DNA from: Verrucomicrobiales bacterium
GTDB taxonomy: Bacteria > Verrucomicrobiota > Verrucomicrobiia > Verrucomicrobiales > DEV007
NCBI GenBank assembly: GCA_029213195.1
Contig: JARGNI010000004.1
Span: 1-64,000 of the forward strand
Reading direction: 5' to 3'
DNA length: 64,000 bases
Below the pieces are notes generated by a model. The model was not told the origin of the DNA. It did not search any database and saw only the letters and a program-made list of their open reading frames with translations. Positions 8,445 to 17,184 of this stretch are shown piece after piece. The position numbers and the translations under genes were made by a program. The stretch's first letter is position 1; each line of letters opens with the position of its first letter.

Positions 8445-9860
8445 CTACTTTCCTGGCTTCCTCAGATCTCCCACCGGTGGAGCCTCTTCCCTGGGGATCC
8501 AACGGCGATGCCGCGCGACGACTTCACGCCACTGCGGATCCTGCGCGAGGTTTGTCCACTCGTGGGGATCGTTGTCGTGATCATAAAGCTCCTCGGTGCC
8601 ATCTGCGTAGGAAATGTAGCGCCACCGGTCGGAGCGAACCGCATGATTCCCACGCTGGTAGCTCATCAGGGCAGGAAGATCCCACTCGGCTTCGGGATTC
8701 TCGAGGAGAGGACGCAGGCTGAACCCATCACATGCCGGATCCTCGGGAAGCCCGGCGAGATCGAGCAGAGTCGGGTAGAGCGCTGTGAGATCGACGGGAC
8801 GATCGCACACCGTTCCAGGTTTCGTGACGCCCGGAGCGACGATGAGAAACGGAATTCGATTGCTCTTCTCCCAGAGAGCAAACTTCTCGATGTGATCCTT
8901 TTCTCCGACATGGAAACCGTGATCGGACCAGAGAACGATGATGGTATTCTCAAGGCGTCCCGATTTCTCCAACCCATCAAGCAGCTTCCCCACGGAAGCA
9001 TCGGCATACCGACAACAAGCGGCATAGGCTTCGAGAAAGGCTTGGTAGGATCCGGGAGATTTCTGATCGAGATCCATCATTCCCTTCCAGAACCACTGCT
9101 TCTTTCGCATCAGCTCTCGTGCTCCACTGGGGAGATCGTCCCAGTCGTCTTCTTTTCGGATCGAAGTGAAATCGGATCCTTCATGATATCTAGCCGGGGC
9201 AAAAAAGGGCGAGTGAGGTTTGAAAATCCCACAGGCGAGAAAGAGGGGTCGCGAATCGGACCGGTCGGCCAACTTCTCAAGACAAACCTCCACCGTTTGG
9301 TGATCGATGCTGTCTTCCTCCTTCAGAGGCCAGACGCCCCAATCGGTATTGGGCGATCCGTATTCAGGCCCGCCATTCAGCTTTTTCCCAGGGTAGAGCT
9401 GCTTCCGCATCGGGGTGAAGGTTTCGAAGGATTCCTCGTCGTGGAAGGCTCCATCGAGATGATGATGAAAAATCTTCCCCGCACCGGTCACTCGATACTC
9501 GGCCTCGCGGAACTGCTGAAAGATGGTCTTCCGATCGGGGAGGGCTCCCCGCCAATCACTCTTGTTGCCATAGACTCCGCTCGTCGTCGGACGGAGACCG
9601 GTCAATGTGGCGACTCGGGAGGGATTACAGGCAGGAGAGGCACAGTAGGCCCGGGAGAATGACATCCCCAACGAGGCGAGTCGCTCGAGGTGAGGTGTCG
9701 GAATCGCCTTCTCCGAACTCAGGAGCGAAATCGCATCGCTCATGTCATCGATGGCGATGAAGAGGACATCGGGACGCTCCTCGGCCTGCGTTGCTTCCAT
9801 GGAGAAAGCCATTCCGAGAACGAGGAGCAGGAAAAAATTCGGGAGGGAGAGAAACTTCAT
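8445..9860 (-). CDS. Secreted iduronate-2-sulfatase-like sulfatase
   Basis: 471 residues from the ATG at 9860, which starts a signal peptide (hydrophobic FLLLVLGMAF). Asp38 and Asp39 lie in FIAIDDMSD. The formylglycine motif is CNPSR (78-82) in ASPACNPSRVATLTGLRPTT, the form typical of the iduronate-2-sulfatase-like branch. WSDHGFHVGEKDHIEKFALW further on fits the same branch. A frame extension to 9968 exists but lacks a signal and is not used. Expected reaction: removal of a 2-O-sulfate from a uronic acid or similar sugar; the true substrate is unknown because this branch is very diverse in Planctomycetes and Verrucomicrobia. It sits 147 bp downstream of nothing on its own strand, so it probably has its own promoter in the 9861-10047 region shared with ridA. 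Confidence 0.93.
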   Translation of the reverse strand: MKFLSLPNFFLLLVLGMAFSMEATQAEERPDVLFIAIDDMSDAISLLSSEKAIPTPHLERLASLGMSFSRAYCASPACNPSRVATLTGLRPTTSGVYGNKSDWRGALPDRKTIFQQFREAEYRVTGAGKIFHHHLDGAFHDEESFETFTPMRKQLYPGKKLNGGPEYGSPNTDWGVWPLKEEDSIDHQTVEVCLEKLADRSDSRPLFLACGIFKPHSPFFAPARYHEGSDFTSIRKEDDWDDLPSGARELMRKKQWFWKGMMDLDQKSPGSYQAFLEAYAACCRYADASVGKLLDGLEKSGRLENTIIVLWSDHGFHVGEKDHIEKFALWEKSNRIPFLIVAPGVTKPGTVCDRPVDLTALYPTLLDLAGLPEDPACDGFSLRPLLENPEAEWDLPALMSYQRGNHAVRSDRWRYISYADGTEELYDHDNDPHEWTNLAQDPQWREVVARHRRWIPREEAPPVGDLRKPGK

Positions 9861-10047
9861 ATCAGGACGAAAAAGCTGGCCAGGCATCGGCGGAACGATC
9901 TCCGCTGGCAGAATCCGAGGACCCCCAGATTTAGCAGTCCTTTCGTCTCCTGACGAGAGGCTTTGCACCCGTCATTGGGTCCCGAAACGAGTTCCCCTTG
10001 GCGGCAGAATACTGGCGAAGGTAGGCTCGGTGTGTTTCAATAGGAAC

Positions 10048-10428
10048 ATGACACTGATCAACTCTCCTCAAGCCCCTGCCGCCGTCGGTCCCTACTCCCA
10101 CGCCGCTCGAGTCGGAAACCTTCTCTTCTGCTCCGGCCAGATTCCTCTGGATCCGGAAACCATGAAAATCGTCGACGGAGGGATCGAAGCACAAACCCAA
10201 CAGGTCATCGCCAACATCAAGGCTCTCCTCGGAACCGTCGGTGCCGGTTTGCCGAATGTCGCCAAGACCACGATCTTTCTCACCGACCTGGGTGACTTTG
10301 CCACGGTGAATGGCATCTACGAAGAAGCCTTCGGGGACCACAAACCCGCTCGTTCCACCATCCAGGTGGCGGCGCTGCCTCTTGGCTCCAACGTCGAGAT
10401 CGAGTGCATCGTCGAACTGAACGCCTGA
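10048..10428 (+). CDS. ridA: RidA family reactive intermediate deaminase
   Basis: 126 residues, the standard length. The ATG at 10048 has an AGGA four bases upstream and opens directly into the family N-terminus (INSPQAPAAVGPYSHA). Conserved features: GNLLFCSGQIPLDP, the segment NIKALLGTVGAGL, VAKTTIFLTD, and the C-terminal PARSTIQVAALPLGSNVEIE that carries the substrate-binding Arg and the Glu of the active site. Known role: hydrolysis of enamine/imine intermediates such as 2-aminoacrylate released by PLP enzymes, in the cytoplasm as a trimer. It is divergent from the iduronate-type sulfatase and converges on the esterase gene with a 17-bp gap. No threonine dehydratase is nearby. Confidence 0.95.
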   Translation: MTLINSPQAPAAVGPYSHAARVGNLLFCSGQIPLDPETMKIVDGGIEAQTQQVIANIKALLGTVGAGLPNVAKTTIFLTDLGDFATVNGIYEEAFGDHKPARSTIQVAALPLGSNVEIECIVELNA

Positions 10429-10445
10429 TCACCCGGGAGTCGTGC

Positions 10446-11354
10446 TCACTCCGAATTCTCGTCGTGAGCCACTTCCCGGAACCAGGTTCGCAACTGACCT
10501 CGAAGAGGAAGGTCTCGAAGGACCCAGTCTGCCGTGTGCTCTCGGAAGGGGTGCACGGCAAAGGTGAAATCTCCATCGGGCTGCACTCGCATCAAGTAGT
10601 CGCGGGTTCCCTCAACGGAAAACTCGTGACTGATCCACTGCGGTCGTCCGCCGAGCCGAGCGAGACGACTCCGGGCAGATGCTTCATCGCTCCCCGGGTA
10701 TCCCCATCGCCTCACTCCGTCGTAGTGGCTGTGGCAGATCATCCCGCGCCAGAGTGAGGCAATGGCGTCGTCGTGGAGACCAACAAAATTGCACGCGATG
10801 GCACCTCGGGAGAACCCGGCAAGGAAGAGCTTTTCCCGGTCGCCGGAATACTTCTCGCAAACCTGCTCGACGGCGTCTCGGCAGTACTGAACCGTCGCCT
10901 CCAGGTTGCCCCACCATTGGGTCGCATGAGCCTTCGTCTCGGTGTCGACAAAGGGAAGACAAACCCAGATCGCCCCTTCCCCGCCGGTGATCCCGTAGCC
11001 GAGAACGCATTCTTCCTGGATCCCCTTTCCCTCCCGAAAGCGATTCCCGGGATACTCGAAGATCACGGGATACCTCTTCGAAGGGTCCCAGTCGCGGGGG
11101 AGATAGAGGAGATGAAAGAGACCGTCGGATTCCCGACCTTCCAGCGTCTGACGAACTCGCAGGCCAGGACCCGGCTCGCCGTCACTGAGCTTGGGAATCT
11201 CGAGATCCGCAGGGGTATCCGTCACGGACTCGCCTCGCCCCTCCAGAGACGAGATGACAAGGAACAGGCAAATCAAGAAGCCGGAGACAGCGATGGGTTG
11301 ACGTCGACTTCGCCGACCCGGATACTGGCCACTCTCTCGATTGTTTTTCCTCAT
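10446..11354 (-). CDS. Secreted alpha/beta-hydrolase (esterase-like)
   Basis: 302 residues from the ATG at 11354; an in-frame ATG at 11366 is the alternative. After a basic N-terminus (RRSRRQP) a hydrophobic signal AVSGFLICLFLVISS follows. The hydrolase core shows LLYLPRDWDPSKRYPVIFEY, a nucleophile elbow LFLAGFSRGAIACNF (Ser in GFSRGA) and a late His region. This pattern is usual in secreted esterases of the dienelactone-hydrolase or PHB-depolymerase type next to sulfatases. Substrate unknown; deacylation of decorated polysaccharide is plausible. Its start codon and the start codon of the opposite sulfatase share the CATG at 11352-11355, so the two 5-prime ends overlap and each promoter must lie inside the other gene. 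Confidence 0.82.
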   Translation of the reverse strand: MRKNNRESGQYPGRRSRRQPIAVSGFLICLFLVISSLEGRGESVTDTPADLEIPKLSDGEPGPGLRVRQTLEGRESDGLFHLLYLPRDWDPSKRYPVIFEYPGNRFREGKGIQEECVLGYGITGGEGAIWVCLPFVDTETKAHATQWWGNLEATVQYCRDAVEQVCEKYSGDREKLFLAGFSRGAIACNFVGLHDDAIASLWRGMICHSHYDGVRRWGYPGSDEASARSRLARLGGRPQWISHEFSVEGTRDYLMRVQPDGDFTFAVHPFREHTADWVLRDLPLRGQLRTWFREVAHDENSE

Positions 11355-12852
11355 GCGATTCGTCATTTGTCTCTTTCCCCTGCTCTTCCTCACTCTCGCA
11401 ATTTCCGCCGGAGAAGGAAAGCCGAACGTCATCGTGATCCTCGCCGACGATCTTGGGGTCATGGACACCTCGCTGCGGGATCCTCTTTTCTACGAGACCC
11501 CTGCCCTGGAGAAACTCGCCAGCGAGGGCGTACGATTTCTCAACGGGTATTGCGCTCATCCGCGTTGCGTTCCCTCCCGCTATGCTCTCCAGACGGGTCG
11601 GTTTCCGGCCCGGGATTCTCTCAACTCCGGCCCAACCGGTCCGGCCATGGCCAAGCGCAAGACCATCGCCCAGGCCTTTCGCTCCCAGGGATACGCCACC
11701 TTCTTTGCGGGAAAATGGCACCTTGGGAAAGAAGAATCCGAGTGGCCTCACGAAGTCGGATACAACGTGAACATCGGAGGATGTCACGCTGGAGCGCCGG
11801 GCAGCTACTTCTTTCCCTGGCACATCACTCGACCCGCCGGCAAGGAGAGTTCCTACGGCCCGCTCTACCAATTGGAGAAAGGAAAGCCGGACGAACACAT
11901 CACCGAGCGTCTCACCAAGGAAACCGAGAAGTGGGTCGAGCGGCAGGTGAAAAAAGAGCAGCCCTTCTTCGCGTTCCTGTCTCACTACGCCGTCCATACC
12001 CCCATCGAAGGAAAACCCGACGAAGTCGAAGCGTTCACCGAGAAGTTGGAAAAAATCGATCGCGACTCGGGACCCGCCTACCTGGCTCGGGACGGGCAAA
12101 CCAAGCAGTATCGCGACGACCCTCGATACGCCTCCATGATCAAGACCATGGATGAGAGCGTCGGTCAGGTCCTTGCATTCGTCGAGCGGCTCGGCATCCG
12201 GGAGAATACCATCATCGCCTTCACCTCGGATCACGGCGGGCTCTCGAATCGAGGGACCGAAAGCAATCGGGGAGTCGCCACCAGCAACGAGCCCTTTCGG
12301 GCTGGCAAAGGCCATCTCTACGAGGGGGGGCTCCGCGTCCCTTTTCTCATTTCCTGGCCGGGGAAACTCGAAGCCGGAAAGGAGCTGGAGACCGTGGCCG
12401 TAGGGACCGACCTCTATCCAACTCTCCTGGATCTCGCCGGGCTGGAGCTGTTTCCGAAAGCGCACGCGAGTGGCACCAGTCTCGCTCCCGCCCTGCGGGG
12501 AGAAGAGTTCACAAGAGAGAAACCTCTGATCTTCCACAGCCCGCTTCCTCGTCCGACCCAGACCGGGGACTCGGCCGCTTCGGCGATCCGAGTCGGAGAC
12601 TGGAAGCTCATCAAGACCTACTTCCCGGAATCTCTCGAGCTCTATCACCTCAAGGACGATCCGTATGAAAGAAACAATCTCGCAGACGAGAAAGCGGAGA
12701 AGGCAGAGACGATGAAAGCCCGGCTCGAGGCCAACCTGATCCGATGGGGAGCGATGCCGCCCCGAAAGGATTGGAAAAAGAAGGACGTCACCGCTCCGCT
12801 CTCGTCGAAATCGAAAGGTTCCGAGCCGCGGAGCGACGAAGAAAAGCCATGA
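11353..12852 (+). CDS. Secreted sulfatase (GalNAc-6-sulfatase-like)
   Basis: 499 residues. ATG at 11353 begins a signal peptide (MRFVICLFPLLFLTLAISAG); the TTG at 11341 upstream would only add MFFL. Metal ligands in ILADDLGVMD (Asp32, Asp33), formylglycine motif CVPSR at 72-76 within AHPRCVPSRYALQTGRFPAR, GKWHLGKEESEW, and TSDHGGLSNRG. The layout resembles the N-acetylgalactosamine-6-sulfatase-like branch. The C-terminus is long, basic and serine-rich and is not needed for the fold. The stop codon overlaps the next start as ATGA at 12849-12852, which points to translational coupling with the peroxiredoxin-like gene. It shares its start region with the opposite esterase. Confidence 0.93.
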   Translation: MRFVICLFPLLFLTLAISAGEGKPNVIVILADDLGVMDTSLRDPLFYETPALEKLASEGVRFLNGYCAHPRCVPSRYALQTGRFPARDSLNSGPTGPAMAKRKTIAQAFRSQGYATFFAGKWHLGKEESEWPHEVGYNVNIGGCHAGAPGSYFFPWHITRPAGKESSYGPLYQLEKGKPDEHITERLTKETEKWVERQVKKEQPFFAFLSHYAVHTPIEGKPDEVEAFTEKLEKIDRDSGPAYLARDGQTKQYRDDPRYASMIKTMDESVGQVLAFVERLGIRENTIIAFTSDHGGLSNRGTESNRGVATSNEPFRAGKGHLYEGGLRVPFLISWPGKLEAGKELETVAVGTDLYPTLLDLAGLELFPKAHASGTSLAPALRGEEFTREKPLIFHSPLPRPTQTGDSAASAIRVGDWKLIKTYFPESLELYHLKDDPYERNNLADEKAEKAETMKARLEANLIRWGAMPPRKDWKKKDVTAPLSSKSKGSEPRSDEEKP

Positions 12853-13520
12853 CCGACCCTGAACCGGAATCGACTGATTCTTCGCTCCGCGAACGCATTG
12901 ATGCCTGGTCTCGCGATCACGCCAGCGACTTCCCGGAAGAGGTCCAGAACCTCTTTGCGAGAAAAACCGAGGAAGTCCTGCGCTCCGGAATCCTCGACCG
13001 TTGTCTCCAGGAGGGAGATCGGGCACCGGACTTCTCGCTTCCCAGTGTCACCGGAGAAGAAATCCGGCTCAGCGAAATCCTCGAGAAAGGACCCGTCATC
13101 CTCAGCTTCTATCGCGGAACCTGGTGCCCCTACTGCAACCTGGAGTTTGTTTCTCTCCTCGAGGCGATGCCCCAGTTTCAATCCCGCAAGGCCACCGTCC
13201 TCGCCATCAGTCCCCAGATGCGGAATCGGCGCGAGGATCCCGCGATCCTCGGCTTCCACGATCTTTGCGACCATGACAACCGTGTCGCAAAGGAATTCGG
13301 ATTGGTACACGCCGTGGGAGAGGAGATCGAGGAAGTCTATCGGAACTTCGGGATTCAACTGGACCATCTCAACGATTCCACCCAAGGCGAGATCCCCATC
13401 CCAGCCACCTACCTGATCGATCAGGACTACGTCATCCGATACGCCCACGCCAACGCCGACATTGTCGAGCGAGCCGAACCGAGCGAACTGATCGGCAGCC
13501 TTGTCCAGCTCGCGGCATGA
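12849..13520 (+). CDS. Peroxiredoxin-like AhpC/TSA protein
   Basis: 223 residues from the ATG at 12849, inside the ATGA overlap with the sulfatase stop. After an acidic N-terminal helix, the thioredoxin-fold part begins at GDRAPDFSLPSVTGEEIRLS (about 56-75). The redox site FYRGTWCPYC has Cys93 and Cys96, the CxxC form of the peroxiredoxin-like AhpC/TSA family, rather than the single peroxidatic Cys of classical AhpC. No signal peptide, so cytoplasmic. Expected role: thiol-dependent reduction of peroxides or disulfides. Why it is coupled to a secreted sulfatase is unclear; the coupling may be incidental. The reading frame upstream to 12744 overlaps the sulfatase and is not used. Confidence 0.9.
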   Translation: MTDPEPESTDSSLRERIDAWSRDHASDFPEEVQNLFARKTEEVLRSGILDRCLQEGDRAPDFSLPSVTGEEIRLSEILEKGPVILSFYRGTWCPYCNLEFVSLLEAMPQFQSRKATVLAISPQMRNRREDPAILGFHDLCDHDNRVAKEFGLVHAVGEEIEEVYRNFGIQLDHLNDSTQGEIPIPATYLIDQDYVIRYAHANADIVERAEPSELIGSLVQLAA

Positions 13521-13563
13521 GAACATTGCCCGGCCCCCACTCCCTGTGATAGAGATTTCCACG

Positions 13564-14674
13564 ATGGCAGCTACCTCACGAGAGTGCCCGACTGGTGGAA
13601 CACGAATCCCTACCGCGTTTCCCGGCGGCCTGTGCCCATCCTGCATGTTGGCCGGAGTCGTTTCGAATCCACCTTCCGAGACTTCGCTTGAAGAGTCGGG
13701 AGGCAACGAGACCTCCCGGATCGAGGCAAGCGATTCTCCTGCGAGCGAAGCTCGTCCTGCCTCCTTGTCCGGCCCGAGGATGGAAACCATCAAGAGTGCC
13801 TTTCTCCAGTTCGAAAGCCTCACCCGGATCTCCGAGAACCAAGGACACAACATCTACCAGGGCCCACTTCGTTTCGATGGCAGAATCCTGACCCTGCAAT
13901 TGGTCCCCGTCGGGGAAGGAGACGAAGACGAGCTGGACCGAAAAAAACGATCCGTTCTTGGCGTCATCGAAGGCGATTTTCCGGGATGCCCCTCATGGGA
14001 GGATTCGGGCTGGATCGAGATCGATTCGCAGCCCTGCTTCTTTCTCCTGAGCAGTCCTGACACCGCCATATCCCTGGGCAAGTTTCTGCGAGAGGAGCAG
14101 CCCTCTCCTGAACGAGTCATCTCGATTTTTCGGAAACTCGGCGAACGGCTCGCTCCTCTCCACGCGGCGGGATTCGCCCATCTTGCGCTCTCGCCAGACA
14201 CGATTGCGATCTCTTCCGAAGACGTGGTGAGCTTCTCAGCCCAGGGGATAGGAGAACGATCGGCTCGACTTCTCAACGGTCATCTTCGGAAAGGCTTCGA
14301 CGCTACCTCTCCCTACCTCGCCCCGGAGTCCTGGGAGGAAACCGCATCAGGAGATACCCGAGCCATATGTCTTCGCCCTCGGAACGCTCTTCTACGAAGC
14401 GATTTCGGGAACTCCTCCCGGGGGAATTCCCGAGCCCCTGTCCAGTTTTCTCCCGGAAGAGTGGCACGACCTCGATACTCTTGTCTTTCGAACGATGGAA
14501 CGAGATCCGGAGAAGCGTCCATCGGTTTCCGAGATCATCGAGCGTCTCGCGCCCAAGCTTCCCGATCCGGAGCCCATTTCCCTGTCTTCTCCGAACGCGT
14601 CGCCTCCCTACCTTCTTTGGGCCCTGGGAGGGATGATCATTGCCGGAATCCTGCTGATCTGGATTTTTCGATGA
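13564..14674 (+). pseudogene. Frameshifted zinc-ribbon pseudokinase with C-terminal membrane anchor
   Basis: ATG at 13564. The N-terminus has an imperfect zinc-ribbon (CPTGGTRIPTAFPGGLCPSC) like that fused to verrucomicrobial Ser/Thr kinases. A kinase-like N-lobe follows up to YLAPESWEETASG. The first frame then loses homology, while the third frame picks it up from about 14352: EIPEPYVFALGTLFYEAISG, then MERDPEKRPSVSEIIERL, a proline-rich linker and a transmembrane helix ending IWIFR, stop at 14672-14674. One extra base near 14350-14351 reconciles the frames. The catalytic loop reads HLALSPDTI where HRDLKPxN is expected, so the catalytic Asp is missing; the N-lobe Lys (LTLQLVPV) and DFG (SFSAQGIG) are absent too. 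It was a pseudokinase even before the shift. A sequencing error is possible. Confidence 0.75.
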
Positions 14675-14782
14675 GCCACCCCTCGGGAAGTTCGTTCACA
14701 TGTCGAAAGGGAAACCTCTCCGTTTCTCTGAAAGGCCGAAACCTTCGCATCGTCGAACTCCCTCATTCGTAACCAGATTCCC

Positions 14783-15979
14783 ATGAGATCCGAAAACCAC
14801 CAGTTCCCCAACAGCCAGGGCCACCAACTTGCGGCTCGGCTCGACCTTCCCGGTGTCGGGAAACCGCGAGCCTACCTGCTGTTCGCGCACTGCTTCACCT
14901 GCGGAAAGGATCTCAAGGCGGTCCGCTCCATCTCGGAGGCTCTCACCGATCTCGGCATCGCCGTTTTCCGTTTCGATTTTCCGGGCCTGGGACAAAGCGA
15001 AGGTGAATTCTCCGATTCGACCTTCAGCTCGAACGTCGACGATCTTTATCGTGCCGCGCTCTACCTCGAGGAAATCGCCGAAGGACCCCAGATCCTGATC
15101 GGTCACTCCCTCGGGGGAGCCGCGGTTCTCCGGGCCGCTCCGCTCATCGAATCCGTCCGTGCCGTCGCCACGATCGGTGCTCCTTCCGATCCGGTCCATG
15201 TCACCCATCTCCTCGCCGGGAAACTCGACGAGATCCGGGAAAAGGGGGAAGCCACCGTTTCGCTTGCTCGACGCGAGTTTCTCATCAGGCAGGAGTTCGT
15301 CGACGATCTCGAAAAGGTCTCGACCGAAGACGCCGCCGGAAAGCTTCGGGAAGCCCTTCTCATACTCCACTCTCCCGTCGACGAAATCGTCGGCATCGAC
15401 AACGCCGGTCGCATCTACGATCGCGCGAAGCACCCCAAGAGCTTCGTCTCTCTCGATGACGCCGACCACCTCCTGACTCGGGAAGCCGATGCCCACTATG
15501 CCGCCCGCACCATCGCCGCCTGGGCCGAGCGATACCTCACCCCGGAAACCACGGATGCGGAACACGGCGACACCGTGGTGCGTCTCCATGGAAAAGGATT
15601 CCGGGCCGATGTCTGGACCGGGGGCCACCGTCTCGTCGCCGATGAACCGGCCTCCATCGGGGGCACCGATGCCGGGCCGGCTCCCTATGATTTTCTCCTT
15701 TCCAGTCTCGGCACCTGCACGGCCATGACCCTGCGGATGTATGCCGATCACAAGAAGTGGCCGCTCCAGTCCGTCGAGGTTCGGCTTCGGCACGACAAGC
15801 GGGATGAAACCGACGAAGCCGGGAAGAAGGTTCGGAAGGACACCATCGAGCGGGAGATCCTCGTCGAGGGAAACCTCGACGAAGAACAGCGAAACCGCCT
15901 TCTCGAGATCGCCGACAAGTGCCCGGTCCATCGCAGCCTCGAGTCCAAGGTCGAAGTCAGCTCGAAATTGGTTTCCTAG
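14783..15979 (+). CDS. Alpha/beta-hydrolase fused to OsmC-family peroxidase
   Basis: 398 residues, two enzymes in one chain. Residues 1-250 are an alpha/beta-hydrolase: LLFAHCFTCGKDLKA, FDFPGLGQSEG, the nucleophile elbow GHSLGG (Ser109) and a late His in DDADHLL (His229). Residues 262-398 are an OsmC/Ohr-type domain with Cys312 in SSLGTCTAMTLRMYADHKKW and Cys380 in DKCPVHRSLESKV, the two redox cysteines of the family. This bifunctional fusion is known in several bacterial groups. The OsmC half should reduce organic hydroperoxides; the hydrolase half may release or process an ester substrate. No signal peptide, so cytoplasmic. It follows the pseudokinase after 108 bp in which I see no gene. 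Confidence 0.92.
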   Translation: MRSENHQFPNSQGHQLAARLDLPGVGKPRAYLLFAHCFTCGKDLKAVRSISEALTDLGIAVFRFDFPGLGQSEGEFSDSTFSSNVDDLYRAALYLEEIAEGPQILIGHSLGGAAVLRAAPLIESVRAVATIGAPSDPVHVTHLLAGKLDEIREKGEATVSLARREFLIRQEFVDDLEKVSTEDAAGKLREALLILHSPVDEIVGIDNAGRIYDRAKHPKSFVSLDDADHLLTREADAHYAARTIAAWAERYLTPETTDAEHGDTVVRLHGKGFRADVWTGGHRLVADEPASIGGTDAGPAPYDFLLSSLGTCTAMTLRMYADHKKWPLQSVEVRLRHDKRDETDEAGKKVRKDTIEREILVEGNLDEEQRNRLLEIADKCPVHRSLESKVEVSSKLVS

Positions 15980-16057
15980 CGATTCCCGTTCCCGCTCGTC
16001 CACAAGAAAGGTCTGGCTGTCCTGATCGTCGGAAACGTAAACCAAACACCACCTGTT

Positions 16058-17161
16058 ATGCCGACGTCATCTCCCCACCTTCTCACTTCCTTCGAACTTC
16101 ACGACCTTCCCTTGAAGAACCGCGTCATCCTCGCGCCCATGACCCGGGCTCGCGCTGGAAAGGAGCGAATCCCCAACGAGATCATGGCGGAATACTATGC
16201 GCAGCGGGCCAGCGCCGGACTCGTCATCACCGAAGCGACCACCATTTCCGAACAAGCCAACGGGTGGAATGAATCTCCCGGAATCTACACCGACGAGATG
16301 GTCGAAGGGTGGCGCACGGTGGTCGATCGCGTTCACCAGGCCGGAGGCACGATCTTCCTCCAGCTCTGGCATACCGGCCGGGCCTCGCATTCCAGCTTTC
16401 ACAACGGCGACCTTCCCGTTGCTCCCTCGGCGATCCCGATCGATGGAGATTCCATCCACACCCCGAAAGGAAAGGAAGACTACGAGGTGCCCCGTGCCCT
16501 CGAGACCGACGAAATCCCCGGGATCGTCGCTGACTACCGGGCCGCCGCGGCTCGCGCAAAAGAGGCTGGCTTCGATGGAGTCGAAATCCACTCCGCCAAC
16601 GGCTACCTCCTCGACGAATTTCTCCAATCGAAAACCAATCACCGCGAGGATCGCTATGGAGGGAGTATCGAGAAGCGGTTCCAAATGCTGAAGGAAGTCG
16701 TCGAAGCCGTCCTCGAGGAACTGCCCGCCCATCGCGTCGGGGTCCGCTTCGCTCCCAATGGGGCGTTCAACGACATGGGCTCACCGGACTACCGGGAGCA
16801 ATTCACCTACGCCGCCCAACAGCTCGATGCCTACGGTCTCGCCTATCTCCATGTCATGGATGGGCTCGCCTTTGGATTCCACGAACTGGGAGAACCGATG
16901 ACCCTCGCTGAGTTTCGCGCCGTTTTCTCCGGTCCCCTCATGGGAAACTGCGGCTACGATCAGACCTCGGCCGAAGCCGCTATTGAAAGCGGCGACGCCG
17001 ATCTGATCGCGATCGGGCGCCCCTACATCAGCAATCCTGATCTCGTCGAACGCTACGCCAACGATTGGCCGCTGGCTCCAGACGCGGAGATGGAGGACTG
17101 GTACACTCCCGGAGGTGCGAAGGGCTATACGGATTTTCCGACCTACACCGAACAGGGTTAG
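16058..17161 (+). CDS. Alkene reductase, old yellow enzyme family (NemA-like)
   Basis: 367 residues, the usual size. FMN-dependent TIM-barrel reductase: LKNRVILAPMTRARAG with Thr29 near the flavin, LVITEATTISEQANGW, FLQLWHTGRASH, and the substrate-binding pair His178/Asn181 in EIHSANGYLLDEFLQ, then RYGGSIEKR. C-terminal IAIGRPYISNPDLVERYAN binds the FMN phosphate. This set is characteristic of the N-ethylmaleimide reductase / alkene reductase branch. Expected reaction: NADPH-dependent reduction of activated C=C bonds or nitro groups in the cytoplasm, usually a response to electrophiles. The neighbour upstream is the OsmC fusion and the gene before that a peroxiredoxin-like protein, so the stretch has a detoxification flavour (inference). 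Confidence 0.95.
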   Translation: MPTSSPHLLTSFELHDLPLKNRVILAPMTRARAGKERIPNEIMAEYYAQRASAGLVITEATTISEQANGWNESPGIYTDEMVEGWRTVVDRVHQAGGTIFLQLWHTGRASHSSFHNGDLPVAPSAIPIDGDSIHTPKGKEDYEVPRALETDEIPGIVADYRAAAARAKEAGFDGVEIHSANGYLLDEFLQSKTNHREDRYGGSIEKRFQMLKEVVEAVLEELPAHRVGVRFAPNGAFNDMGSPDYREQFTYAAQQLDAYGLAYLHVMDGLAFGFHELGEPMTLAEFRAVFSGPLMGNCGYDQTSAEAAIESGDADLIAIGRPYISNPDLVERYANDWPLAPDAEMEDWYTPGGAKGYTDFPTYTEQG

Positions 17162-17184
17162 GTGACCGACCCAACCCTGCTTCT

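Noticed and set aside
14341-14367. Programmed ribosomal frameshift to join the two kinase frames
   Set aside because: No slippery heptamer or obvious stimulatory hairpin at the switch point (gcatcaggagat); mutation or sequencing error is simpler.
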